Below are positions 1-6,990 of a stretch of 8,829 bases of DNA, piece by piece; the first letter of the stretch is position 1; each line of letters starts with the position of its first letter. Under the pieces are notes generated by a model. The model saw only the letters and a program-made list of their open reading frames with translations. It was not told the DNA's origin and made no database searches. The translations under genes were made by a program, and so were the position numbers. This stretch comes from Sulfurimonadaceae bacterium (GTDB lineage: Bacteria; Campylobacterota; Campylobacteria; Campylobacterales; Sulfurimonadaceae), in contig JAUWRZ010000059.1 in the NCBI GenBank assembly GCA_030610325.1, positions 1 through 8,829 of the forward strand, written 5' to 3'.

Positions 1-834
1 ATAGACCTCAGTAGCGATGGGCAGATAAATACCCCGTTTTTGCGCTATAGTCTGCAGAGCATAAGCGGTACCTATCCCCTCGGCCACCTCTCCAAGCTCT
101 TCAAGGATAGCCTCCTGATCTTTACCTGCAGCCAGTCCCAGCCCTACACGGTAATTACGTGACATCGTCGAGCTGGCAGTCAGAAACAGGTCACCCGCAC
201 CGCTAAGGCCGATGAAACTATCATCCTTCGCCCCATAAGCCTGACCAAATCGGTGCATCTCGACCAGACCTCGTGAGATCAGTGAAGCTGCAGCATTATT
301 ACCTAACTTCAGACCTTCGCAGATACCTGCGGCTATGGCGATGACGTTCTTATAAGCACCGGTGATCTCAGCACCTGCGACATCAGCACTCACATAGGTA
401 CGGATAAAGTCAGGAAAAAATGCCGAGAACTCCATAGCCAGTTGCTCATTGACCGAGTTGATGACCAGCGCTGTAGGCAGTGACTTCTTCACCTCTACGG
501 CAAAGGAGGGACCAGAGGCAAAAGCCAGGTTCTCTTTAGGGACATGCTGTTCATATATCTCATTAAGAAACAGACCTGTCGAAGCTTCTATGCCTTTAGA
601 GACGACGAGGATCTTCTGTCCATTAAAGACAAACTTCTCTTTCAACCACCCGCTTATCTGCTGGGCAGGAATAGCTATGACGATATATTCCAGTGCCAGC
701 ACCTCTTCAAGCGTGACAAAGTTTGGCAGATCACGCGGTGTGCGTGACGTGATCAGGACCTCGTTTCCTTGTGAGAGCGCAAAGGCAAGTGCAGAACCCC
801 ACTTACCTGCTCCGATGACTCCTATCTGACTCAT
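1..834 (-). CDS. gpsA: NAD(P)-dependent glycerol-3-phosphate dehydrogenase, 3' end missing
   Basis: Cytosolic enzyme that reduces dihydroxyacetone phosphate to sn-glycerol-3-phosphate, the backbone precursor of phospholipids. The window holds 278 codons from the start and then ends. Family proteins from this phylum run to about 295 residues, so roughly 20 C-terminal residues are missing. Visible motifs are the dinucleotide-binding GAGKWG (residues 8-13), VSKGIE (78-83), SGPSFAVE (108-115), YKN with the expected catalytic lysine K162, the substrate-domain block NNAAASLISRG (179-189), SGAGDL (211-216) and SRNYRVG (225-231). The segment between the first Rossmann strand and IAIPAQQ is much shorter than in E. 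coli GpsA, which matches what I remember of Campylobacter GpsA. The ATG at 834 overlaps the stop of the upstream RCK gene (ATGA). A GGAG lies 7 bases upstream. Last gene seen of the atpB-led series. Confidence 0.96.
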   Translation of the reverse strand, partial: MSQIGVIGAGKWGSALAFALSQGNEVLITSRTPRDLPNFVTLEEVLALEYIVIAIPAQQISGWLKEKFVFNGQKILVVSKGIEASTGLFLNEIYEQHVPKENLAFASGPSFAVEVKKSLPTALVINSVNEQLAMEFSAFFPDFIRTYVSADVAGAEITGAYKNVIAIAAGICEGLKLGNNAAASLISRGLVEMHRFGQAYGAKDDSFIGLSGAGDLFLTASSTMSRNYRVGLGLAAGKDQEAILEELGEVAEGIGTAYALQTIAQKRGIYLPIATEVY

Positions 835-1541
835 GTCTCTTCTCCACCAATAGATCGCTTAAAGTCTGCGATATCTTTCTCATATCCTATCACGATCAAC
901 ATATCACCGGGGTCAAGCTGATGCTTTTGTCCCTTTCCGGTAAAGACAAAAGAGGTACTTACCGTATTATCGACTACCGCCAGTATGATAACACCAAACA
1001 CCTCATGCCAGCGAATATCGTGCAAATATTTACCGACAAACTTTGAGTTCTCTGCCACTGTGATCTGAGCCAGTTTCAGTTCACTCTCTTCATAAAGAAG
1101 ATGATGGACTATAGTGGAACTGACAGGAGATTCCAGCAGTCCGGTGATGACATTGGCTGTTGCTTCGACCATCGGTATCACCTTATTGGCACCGGCCATC
1201 GTCAGTTTGTTACCACTCTCCTGATCTTTAGCCAGTGCTACGATCTGAGCGGTCTCGAATGCCGCGCGCAGTGAGATAGTCAAGAAGATATTGTTAGCCG
1301 TGTTCTCGAGTGCACAAAAGACCATCAACTCCCTGATATCATGATCTGCTCCAAGTTCTTCCCAGTCATCACTCAGGTCAAAAAGTGCTGCATCATACCC
1401 CTGTTCCAGGGCTGACTCAAGACTCTCTTGACTCATCACATAATACCGGACCGTGCGATATTCACTCCGGATGTTCTTTACGATCTGTGTAGCGTACTCG
1501 TTATAACCGAAGACGATAGCATCTTTTTCTGTCTGCATCAT
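831..1541 (-). CDS. Stand-alone RCK (TrkA-N/TrkA-C) protein, probable partner of the adjacent K+ channel
   Basis: Soluble 236-residue protein with no membrane segments. Residues 7 to about 137 form a Rossmann-like RCK-N domain, and about 153-231 form a TrkA-C domain ending in PGDMLIVIG (211-219). It shares diagnostic stretches with the cytoplasmic half of the upstream channel: KLTMAGANKV here (112-121) against KILMAGADEV there, and PGDMLIVIG against AGDILLMIG. The two are therefore probably paralogous. RCK domains form octameric rings that gate K+ channels or transporters in response to nucleotides or ions. The usual GxGxxG is reduced to GYNEYA (12-17), so nucleotide binding is doubtful. The start ATGATG overlaps the channel stop (ATGA) and has no clear Shine-Dalgarno, so translation is probably coupled to the channel. 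This tight linkage suggests a subunit of the same channel. A TrkA-like regulator of another transporter remains possible. Confidence 0.85.
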   Translation of the reverse strand: MMQTEKDAIVFGYNEYATQIVKNIRSEYRTVRYYVMSQESLESALEQGYDAALFDLSDDWEELGADHDIRELMVFCALENTANNIFLTISLRAAFETAQIVALAKDQESGNKLTMAGANKVIPMVEATANVITGLLESPVSSTIVHHLLYEESELKLAQITVAENSKFVGKYLHDIRWHEVFGVIILAVVDNTVSTSFVFTGKGQKHQLDPGDMLIVIGYEKDIADFKRSIGGEET

Positions 1542-3103
1542 TTTTTTCGCTTTTGATGGATATGGATCCTAAATTCGTTGATAAAGACGCTCTCACCTAT
1601 CATAAGCAGGATGTCCCCGGCCTCAAGAAAGGTAGTCCCGATAGGATTGAAGAGAAACCAGTCTTTCTCTTTTTTATGGATACCCAGCAAGATAAGATGA
1701 TACTTCTCATGCTGAAGTTCCTCGACTTGTGTATAGTTCTCTACCATCCACTCATCGATCGCGATCTCCTCAAGTTTCACGCCAGTCTGCTCTGAACGCA
1801 GGGCATGGAAGGCTTCCATAGCGACCGGTTTTCCGCTAAACTCCTTGGCGATCATCCCGACAAGCTCCTGGGTATAGACCACTTCGTCCGCACCGGCCAT
1901 CAGGATCTTCTTACGGTTGTCCTCATGTACCAGTGTAGAAAGGATCCGCACCTCTTTGTTCATGGACCTTATCGTCAATGCCGTGTAGACGTTTAAGACA
2001 TCGTCCTCAAGCAGACACAGTACCGCCTTCACCTGCTTACCAAGATCTATCCTGAGTCGCTTATAGCTATCTAAAGCGCCCGGATCATAAGGAAGTACTA
2101 TGTGCCCATGCTCTTTTGCCCGTTTGATATGCTCAGGGTCCTGATCCATGACGATAATGTCATAACCATCACGCCGCAGTCTTGATGCGACCTGCTGCGC
2201 CACATCCTCAAAACCACAGATAAGATAGAAACGTTTTAGTTTACTGACGTCATCGACAGTCTTTCGCTCCTTGATCTCATCAAGCTTTTCCGTAAACGCT
2301 GAGACGATGATGGAGGTAGTGAACGCGAGTACTGCGACACCTGCGACGATGATGATCATCGCTACAAAACGTCCGGCATCGGTTATGGGAGTGATATCGC
2401 CAAAACCTACGGTGGAGATCGTCACTACCGCCCAGTAAAACGCATCATACAGTGTGTTGATCGGCGAGTCGGGATTATTGGCCTCCATCACATAGATAAG
2501 TACTGAAGAGATAAAGACCACGATCGAGGTAAACATCATCAGGGTGAAGAACTCGAATTTCTTAGTCGCCAGGACCGAACCGAATGTCCGTAGACTATTG
2601 GCATACCGAAAGAGTTTGAAGACTCGAAAAAGGATGAAGATACGTAACAGACGCATCTGGTGAAAGAAAGGTACGATAGCCAGCAGGTCGATGATAGCCG
2701 TTACTGAACGTGCGTACTCAAGTTTTTTCAGCAAGACTTTCTTCATGGCATACTCAAAACGAAACCTGCGCTGAAGCATCTGGTCTTTCTCATACTGCTC
2801 TACAATGATCTTTGAATTATCACTATAGGTCCACATACGCAAAAGGTATTCGCTCAAGAAGACGATAGAGATGATGTAGTTGTTAAAAAAAAGCCACACA
2901 TCATTGACAGGGTACTTCACTTCACCGATCAGGATGACTACACTCATCAGAATGAGTGCTATCATCATGTAGTCGAAATAGCGTTTATAGGGGCAGTCGT
3001 CGTTGTTTAGAAGGTCATTGAAGAAGCTTTTTTTGCGTTGATAACCCTCTGATGCCAACCGCAGGTATGCACTGTCGACGACAAAACGGGCTATAAGGTT
3101 CAT
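1538..3103 (-). CDS. Six-helix voltage-gated-type potassium channel with C-terminal RCK domain
   Basis: Inner-membrane K+ channel of 521 residues. Segments in order: S1 about 43-61; S2 about 69-90, with E85 and R89 at typical voltage-sensor positions; S3 about 133-146 with D139; S4 about 148-172; S5 about 183-206; pore helix and selectivity filter TVGFGD at 231-236; S6 about 243-270. S4 has basic residues at 151, 154, 160, 163 and 166, the every-third-residue pattern of a voltage sensor. A cytoplasmic RCK-N domain (about 291-410) and TrkA-C domain (about 436-512) follow. The S2-S3 linker holds an unusual charged insertion (about 92-131). The dinucleotide motif is degenerate (GFEDVA, 297-302). 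The gene begins 1 base after the gatB stop (TGA-C-ATG) without a strong ribosome site. It overlaps the next RCK gene by 4 bases. Channel identity is firm. Voltage gating is inferred from S4, and the ligand is unknown. Confidence 0.93.
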   Translation of the reverse strand: MNLIARFVVDSAYLRLASEGYQRKKSFFNDLLNNDDCPYKRYFDYMMIALILMSVVILIGEVKYPVNDVWLFFNNYIISIVFLSEYLLRMWTYSDNSKIIVEQYEKDQMLQRRFRFEYAMKKVLLKKLEYARSVTAIIDLLAIVPFFHQMRLLRIFILFRVFKLFRYANSLRTFGSVLATKKFEFFTLMMFTSIVVFISSVLIYVMEANNPDSPINTLYDAFYWAVVTISTVGFGDITPITDAGRFVAMIIIVAGVAVLAFTTSIIVSAFTEKLDEIKERKTVDDVSKLKRFYLICGFEDVAQQVASRLRRDGYDIIVMDQDPEHIKRAKEHGHIVLPYDPGALDSYKRLRIDLGKQVKAVLCLLEDDVLNVYTALTIRSMNKEVRILSTLVHEDNRKKILMAGADEVVYTQELVGMIAKEFSGKPVAMEAFHALRSEQTGVKLEEIAIDEWMVENYTQVEELQHEKYHLILLGIHKKEKDWFLFNPIGTTFLEAGDILLMIGESVFINEFRIHIHQKRKK

Positions 3104-3104
3104 G

Positions 3105-4532
3105 TCAACTCAATTTTTTCTTTAAGATCTCGTTGACAGCCTGCGGGTTCGCACTGCCTTTACTCGCTTTCATCACCTGGCCGACAAAAAAGCCGAGGAG
3201 CTTATCTTTTCCGCCCTTGTACTGCTCGACTTTGTCAGGATTGGCTTCGATGATCGCATCGACCATCTTCTCGATCGCTCCGCTGTCACTTACCTGCTTT
3301 AGGCCAAGCTTGTCGATACTGCTGTCAACATCTGCATCGTTCTCCATCAGGTGATCTAGTACTTGTTTTGCTGCTTTACCACTGATAGTCTTGTCTTCTA
3401 TACGTTTTACCAATATACCAAGCGCCTGAGCATCAACAGGAGAAGTCGTGATGTTGAGTCCACCTTTGTTAAGTCGTCCCTGAAGTTCGACAGTCAGCCA
3501 TGTCACAGCGTTCTTGGCACTGATGCCCTCTTTTAGCATCGCTTCAAAGAAGTGAGCCATCTCAAGATCTGCTGTGATCACACTGGCGTCATACTCACGC
3601 ATACCATACTCAGAGACAAAACGTGCACGCTTCTCATCAGGAAGTTCAGGGATCTTCGAGTACTTCTCGAACATCTCATCCGTTATGACCGCTTTAAGCA
3701 GATCTGGTTCAGGGAAGTAACGATAATCCGCCGCCTCTTCCTTACCACGCATGGAGCGGGTCTCCTGTTTATTCTCATCAAACAGTCGGGTCTCCTGGGA
3801 GATCTCCTCCTCATAGACACCATCTTCCCACGCTTCGATCTGGCGCTGCACCTCGATCTCGATCGCTTTTTGGATAAAACGGAAACTGTTGATGTTCTTG
3901 ATCTCTACACGGGTATAGAGCTTCTCATCGCCTTTAGGACGGATGGAGACATTTACATCTACTCGGAACGAACCCTCTTGCATGTTTGCATCACTGATAT
4001 CGAGATAACGCACGATGGAGTGAAGTTTCTTAATGTAGAGTATCGCTTCTTCCGCCGAACGCATATCCGGCTCAGAGACGATCTCAAGCAGCGGAGTGCC
4101 TGCACGGTTGAGATCGACTCTTGAAGTCTCACCGTCATGGATGTTCTTACCTGCATCTGCTTCGATATGTGCGCGGTTGATCCTTATGCTCTTATGTAAG
4201 CCATCTTCGAAATCTATCTCAAGTGTACCATGCTCGACTACTGGAGTATAGAGCTGCGTGATCTGGTAGGCAGTTGGACTGTCCGGGTAGAAATAACTTT
4301 TCCTGTCAAAGAACGAAGTCCGGTTGACCGTAGCATCTATGGCTGTGCCAAGCATAATAGACTTGTTCAGCACCTCTTTGTTAAGTACGGGAAGTGCTCC
4401 GGGAAGCGCCAGACACGTTGGACAAGTGTTGCTGTTTTGCTTATGGTTAAAACTGGTCGCACAGTCACAAAAGAGCTTTGACTTGGTATTTAACTGTACA
4501 TGGACTTCAAGGCCGATAACGACTTCAAACAT
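3105..4532 (-). CDS. gatB: Aspartyl/glutamyl-tRNA(Asn/Gln) amidotransferase subunit B
   Basis: Subunit of the GatCAB complex, which converts misacylated Asp-tRNA(Asn) and Glu-tRNA(Gln) to the amidated forms using ammonia from GatA. Campylobacterota generally depend on this indirect route, so the gene is probably essential. The 475 residues match the usual length. Hallmarks are GLEVHVQL (7-14), zinc-type cysteines C22, C24, C37 and C40, the PGALPVLN block (44-51), [10 protein letters not shown] (75-84), HIEADAGK (122-129), [15 protein letters not shown] (142-156), [10 protein letters not shown] (210-219), and [10 protein letters not shown] (269-278). The C-terminal tRNA-binding GatB/Yqey domain spans about 325-473. 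The ATG is preceded by AGGA at 6 bases. gatA and gatC are not in the window. The gene follows the ThiE-like gene after 83 bases and is followed after 1 base by the channel gene. No functional link between tRNA amidation and the channel is apparent. Confidence 0.98.
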   Translation of the reverse strand: MFEVVIGLEVHVQLNTKSKLFCDCATSFNHKQNSNTCPTCLALPGALPVLNKEVLNKSIMLGTAIDATVNRTSFFDRKSYFYPDSPTAYQITQLYTPVVEHGTLEIDFEDGLHKSIRINRAHIEADAGKNIHDGETSRVDLNRAGTPLLEIVSEPDMRSAEEAILYIKKLHSIVRYLDISDANMQEGSFRVDVNVSIRPKGDEKLYTRVEIKNINSFRFIQKAIEIEVQRQIEAWEDGVYEEEISQETRLFDENKQETRSMRGKEEAADYRYFPEPDLLKAVITDEMFEKYSKIPELPDEKRARFVSEYGMREYDASVITADLEMAHFFEAMLKEGISAKNAVTWLTVELQGRLNKGGLNITTSPVDAQALGILVKRIEDKTISGKAAKQVLDHLMENDADVDSSIDKLGLKQVSDSGAIEKMVDAIIEANPDKVEQYKGGKDKLLGFFVGQVMKASKGSANPQAVNEILKKKLS

Positions 4533-4615
4533 TAGGTTTCCTATTTTGCGATTAGATTTGGCTGCTATGGCGTATAAAACGGAGTAAGAGTCCCAACACT
4601 CGCAGAGAGCACCTA

Positions 4616-5173
4616 TCAGTCTTCAATAAAGTAACGGATCGAAGCAAAACCGTAAACACCCGTGGCTTCGATCTGCTTTACCTGCTCGTTCGTGGTAATA
4701 CCACCGAGTGCAAATATATTTGTCTGGATTTTACCGACAATTTCTTTTAAATCCTCTAAACCCTTCGGCTCACCCTTATTTGGGCTCATAAATATCGGAC
4801 TGTAGGTCACCGCATCCGCACCATTAGCCATCGCTTTAGTGATCTCCTGCTCGCTATGCGTACTGGCGATGACATAAAGGCCCAAGGCTTTGGCTTCATT
4901 GATCTCATCAAATTGCAAGGATGTGAGATGCACACCGTAAGCATGAAGTCTATGCGCAAGAGCGACATCCCTATGGAGCATCGCTTTGACCGACTTGTGT
5001 TTCGAACAGGCTTGGACAAAGGCTTCTGCCGACAGAGCATACTCGGGGTTCTCTTTATCTCTATAGAGGAGAAGATCAGGAGTATGTCTGATGATGCTTG
5101 AGTGCATATCAGAGTAAAGTTCTTTGGGGCTACTTCGGTAATAGGAAGGGTCTGTGATAAGGTAGCTTTTCAT
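4616..5173 (-). CDS. ThiE/TenI-family TIM-barrel protein (thiamine phosphate synthase-like)
   Basis: Cytosolic 185-residue protein of the thiamine monophosphate synthase/TenI fold. Recognisable are YRDK (37-40, place of the RxK substrate motif), GVHL (80-83), STHS (104-107), [11 protein letters not shown] (118-128), NKGEP (132-136) and ALGGI (155-159, the phosphate-binding strand). The two positions that bind magnesium in true ThiE look altered. The ND pair reads HR (67-68, with an Asp one residue later), and the Asp of the GQxD motif is Gln 87. It may therefore be a TenI-type or otherwise divergent member rather than a working synthase. Two in-frame ATGs exist. AGGAG is 9 bases from the one at 5173 but only 3 from the one at 5179, so 5173 was chosen. 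The ribosome site lies inside a hairpin that includes the previous gene's stop. No other thiamine gene is nearby, so ThiE activity is only a guess. Confidence 0.8.
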   Translation of the reverse strand: MKSYLITDPSYYRSSPKELYSDMHSSIIRHTPDLLLYRDKENPEYALSAEAFVQACSKHKSVKAMLHRDVALAHRLHAYGVHLTSLQFDEINEAKALGLYVIASTHSEQEITKAMANGADAVTYSPIFMSPNKGEPKGLEDLKEIVGKIQTNIFALGGITTNEQVKQIEATGVYGFASIRYFIED

Positions 5174-5184
5174 GATCATTGGCT

Positions 5185-5211
5185 CCTGTGAAGTGATGCT
5201 TACTTCACAGG
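5185..5211 (-). promoter_or_regulatory. Hairpin masking the ribosome binding site of the ThiE-like gene
   Basis: On the minus strand CCTGTGAAGT (5211-5202) and ACTTCACAGG (5194-5185) form a perfect 10-bp stem around a 7-base loop. The upstream lipoprotein's TAA (5202-5200) begins at the last base of the left arm. The right arm supplies the AGG of the AGGAG (5187-5183) used by the downstream gene. A ribosome finishing the lipoprotein would melt the stem and expose the site, so this looks like a translational-coupling device. There is no T-run after the stem, which argues against an intrinsic terminator. The pairing is directly visible; the function is inferred. Confidence 0.55.
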
Positions 5212-5901
5212 CCTGTCAGGATCTTCAGAAGGGGTGATATCATCTATGTTCGACTCATCGACGATGTTTGCATCCTCTATGAGATGCGGAGTACTCTCAC
5301 GGGTGACATCAGAACCTTGCATAGTCGCTATCAACTGCGTCTGCTGCTCTTTTGTCAGATCACCTTCACTGATGGCATCTAGTACTTTATTGGCGACCTT
5401 ATAACGCATCTCGTTCTCTTTAGCACGAAAATACTTCTCAAGATTATCGTTATAGGCACGCAGTTTGTCTTCACGTCGGTTCTTGATAAAGAAGTAGATA
5501 GCAGCCGCTATGAGAAGGATGAGCAGTGCACTCAGGCCTACGATGTATCGCTGGAGCTCAAGTCGGTTCTCCTGCTCAAGGATCACCGTCTGCTGCTTTA
5601 TGCGTTCAAGCTCAAGCGTCTCATCTATCGAGAGTCGCTCTCTACTCATCTCCTGCTCTCGCTTCTGGATCTCCAGCTCGTTCTCAAGCTTTTTGGAACC
5701 CAGCTCTTTTTGCATAGTGATCTCGGCAAGATCAGTCGTTGTCTTGGCTTCGATCTCAGCTTTTCCCAACATCGCAGCAGTCTTCGGATCGATCTTTTGG
5801 GAAATATCACTTTTAAGCACTGACGTGCTCTCGCCACTCTCTTCTGGAAAACAGCCTGTGAAGAGAAGTACTGTCACCAATAAGGTAAGTATGTAGTTCA
5901 T
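5200..5901 (-). CDS. Unrecognised lipoprotein with coiled coil and second membrane anchor
   Basis: I do not recognise this 233-residue protein. It opens with a lipoprotein signal peptide: a hydrophobic stretch, then LFTGC with the modified cysteine at 17. Residues about 60-118 are strongly charged and heptad-like (rich in E, K, Q, R and L) and should form a long helix or coiled coil. A clear membrane segment follows at about 119-139, then a positively charged NRREDK, so the remaining 95 or so residues are expected in the cytoplasm. The tail is acidic at the end. The protein would be held by lipid at one end of the coiled coil and by a helix at the other. The gene starts 11 bases after the small membrane protein gene, with only a weak purine stretch (AGAAG) upstream, suggesting coupled translation. 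Position behind atpB suggests, but does not prove, a link to the ATP synthase membrane sector or to envelope organisation. Confidence 0.85.
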   Translation of the reverse strand: MNYILTLLVTVLLFTGCFPEESGESTSVLKSDISQKIDPKTAAMLGKAEIEAKTTTDLAEITMQKELGSKKLENELEIQKREQEMSRERLSIDETLELERIKQQTVILEQENRLELQRYIVGLSALLILLIAAAIYFFIKNRREDKLRAYNDNLEKYFRAKENEMRYKVANKVLDAISEGDLTKEQQTQLIATMQGSDVTRESTPHLIEDANIVDESNIDDITPSEDPDRPVK

Positions 5902-5912
5902 AAAAGAGGCTT

Positions 5913-6203
5913 CTACTCGTTGAGCAAGGGCTCGGCCATCTCTACTCTACGTTCACTTCGTATCTCTTCAAGTAGTCTGGTCTGCTTTAGAAGTTCATCA
6001 AATCTAAGACGATTGATGCGCATGTTTTCCAGTAGCAAAAGACCCAATAGTGAGAAAAAGAGGAACATAAAGACAGAGAAGATAGCGATAGCAAGTCCGA
6101 AGACTGAAGCAATCTGGAAAGTGATCCAGGCACCGATAGCGATGAATGCCCAGAAAATACCCTGAAGAAAGCCGATCAACGCATCAAAGGTGCTTGGCTT
6201 CAT
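5913..6203 (-). CDS. Unrecognised small inner-membrane protein with two membrane helices
   Basis: A 96-residue protein of unknown function. Two hydrophobic segments (about 7-29 and 33-58) are separated by only a few residues, forming a helical hairpin. They are followed by a charged, probably helical cytoplasmic tail (about 61-90, with LRFDELLKQTRLLEEIRSE). It begins 21 bases after the atpB stop and ends 11 bases before the lipoprotein gene. A GTG codon directly precedes the ATG and could serve instead. Neither has a convincing Shine-Dalgarno, so reinitiation after atpB is likely. It is not AtpI, which lies at the head of atp operons and has more helices. From memory C. jejuni also has a small membrane protein gene directly after atpB, so the linkage may be conserved. 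A role with subunit a is possible but unproven. Confidence 0.8.
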   Translation of the reverse strand: MKPSTFDALIGFLQGIFWAFIAIGAWITFQIASVFGLAIAIFSVFMFLFFSLLGLLLLENMRINRLRFDELLKQTRLLEEIRSERRVEMAEPLLNE

Positions 6204-6224
6204 CACAGAATATCTAGAGGTCGA

Positions 6225-6902
6225 CTAGTGGTCGTCGTGGATCTGGATAGCACCACCAAGGTAGACGTAAGTCAGCATCATAAAGATAAATGCCTGAAGC
6301 AGTGCCATGAAGCTAAGCAGTGCGAACGGGATCAACGGAAGTAACCAAGGAGCCAGCATCAACAGTACCATCAAGAACATATCATCACCCTTGACGTTAC
6401 CGAAAAGACGGAAGCTAAGAGAGACGATACGAGAGATATGCGAGACGATCTCGATCGGGAACATCAACCAGTATAACCACCAGACCGGACCCATGAAGTG
6501 CTTGAAGTAAGCGATGACACCGTTAGTACGGATACCTTCAAAGTTATAGTAGACAAATACTACTAATGCCAGTGCAAGTGTAAAGTCCAAAAACGCACTC
6601 GGCGCTTCAAAACCCGGAATAATACCGATTATGTTAGCAACACCGACAAAGAGGCCGATCGTCGCTACAAGCGGAAGATACTTGCGTGCGCTCTCTTTGC
6701 CCATGACGTCAGCGCCCATAGCAAGGACACCGCCAAGGTAAGCTTCCATCACGTTTTGCGTACCGGTCGGTACTATACGTAAGTTCTTAGTAGCAGCTTT
6801 AGCAAGGAAAAGGACGATCCCTGCAGTCAGAAACATGTGTGTTAGAAAGATAAAAGCGTGATCGTGGCTGATAAGCCCGAAAAAAGTAAACAATTCACCC
6901 AT
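6225..6902 (-). CDS. atpB: F0F1 ATP synthase subunit a
   Basis: Integral membrane subunit a of the F0 motor, providing the proton half-channels next to the c-ring. The 225 residues match the short form found in this phylum. The signature SFRLFGN places the essential arginine at R165 (E. coli aArg210). D174 sits where E. coli has Glu219, and Q203 in [17 protein letters not shown] corresponds to Gln252. Five or more hydrophobic segments are visible, with an N-terminus in HDHAF and a histidine/aspartate-rich end (HDDH). The start at 6902 has AAGGA 9-10 bases upstream, and the 88-base gap before it contains candidate promoters, so it is probably the first gene of its transcript. The other atp genes are absent. 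Separation of atpB from the main atp cluster is typical for Campylobacterota. Confidence 0.97.
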   Translation of the reverse strand: MGELFTFFGLISHDHAFIFLTHMFLTAGIVLFLAKAATKNLRIVPTGTQNVMEAYLGGVLAMGADVMGKESARKYLPLVATIGLFVGVANIIGIIPGFEAPSAFLDFTLALALVVFVYYNFEGIRTNGVIAYFKHFMGPVWWLYWLMFPIEIVSHISRIVSLSFRLFGNVKGDDMFLMVLLMLAPWLLPLIPFALLSFMALLQAFIFMMLTYVYLGGAIQIHDDH

Positions 6903-6990
6903 ACGAAGTGTTCCTTATCTGTAAAAGTTGGTCGTATACTACAGAAAAAAGCATTAAACTTTTATAATATCCATTAAGAACAGTGATATT
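6903..6990 (-). promoter_or_regulatory. Intergenic region with candidate atpB promoters
   Basis: AT-rich gap between the ribF stop and the atpB start, with no gene inside. Reading the minus strand, two -10-like elements are visible. One is TATTATAAA (about 6969-6961). The other is a run of six T followed by CTG and TAGTAT (6941-6936), resembling the T-rich, weak -35 promoters known from this phylum. Neither has a good TTGACA-like -35 box. The AAGGA ribosome site of atpB is near the start-proximal end. The presence of a promoter is inferred from the gap, the composition and the change of gene content; which element is used is not decidable by eye. Confidence 0.4.

Noticed and set aside
3552..4124. 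Plus-strand open frame of 190 codons opposite gatB, the longest on that strand.
   Set aside because: gatB is unambiguous in the other strand and the plus-strand product has no recognisable domain or organised ribosome site. It is a shadow of gatB codon use, as are the other plus-strand frames.
4533..4615. Gap before gatB with a small inverted repeat (GAGT/ACTC at 4588-4601) and TTGGGA plus TATACG resembling a promoter.
   Set aside because: The stem is only 4 bp, and the two promoter-like boxes are about 14 bases apart, shorter than the usual 16-18. Nothing here can be supported beyond the AGGA ribosome site of gatB.
5207..5216. ACAGGCCTGT, a perfect 10-base palindrome at the end of the lipoprotein gene.
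   Set aside because: It lies in coding sequence, has no spacer and so cannot fold as an RNA hairpin by itself. It is not repeated at other gene ends and is probably a by-product of the adjacent stem sequence.
5913..6206. Reading the small membrane protein behind atpB as AtpI.
   Set aside because: AtpI heads atp operons and normally has four helices with a conserved metal-site pattern. This protein has two helices and a charged tail and follows atpB.
6213..6229. TCTAGA, GTCGAC and ACTAGT packed into 17 bases, resembling a cloning polylinker.
   Set aside because: The stretch carries the natural atpB stop codon and leads without a break into the next gene. Flanks look native on both sides and the order does not match a vector polylinker I know. 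Chance is the simpler explanation.
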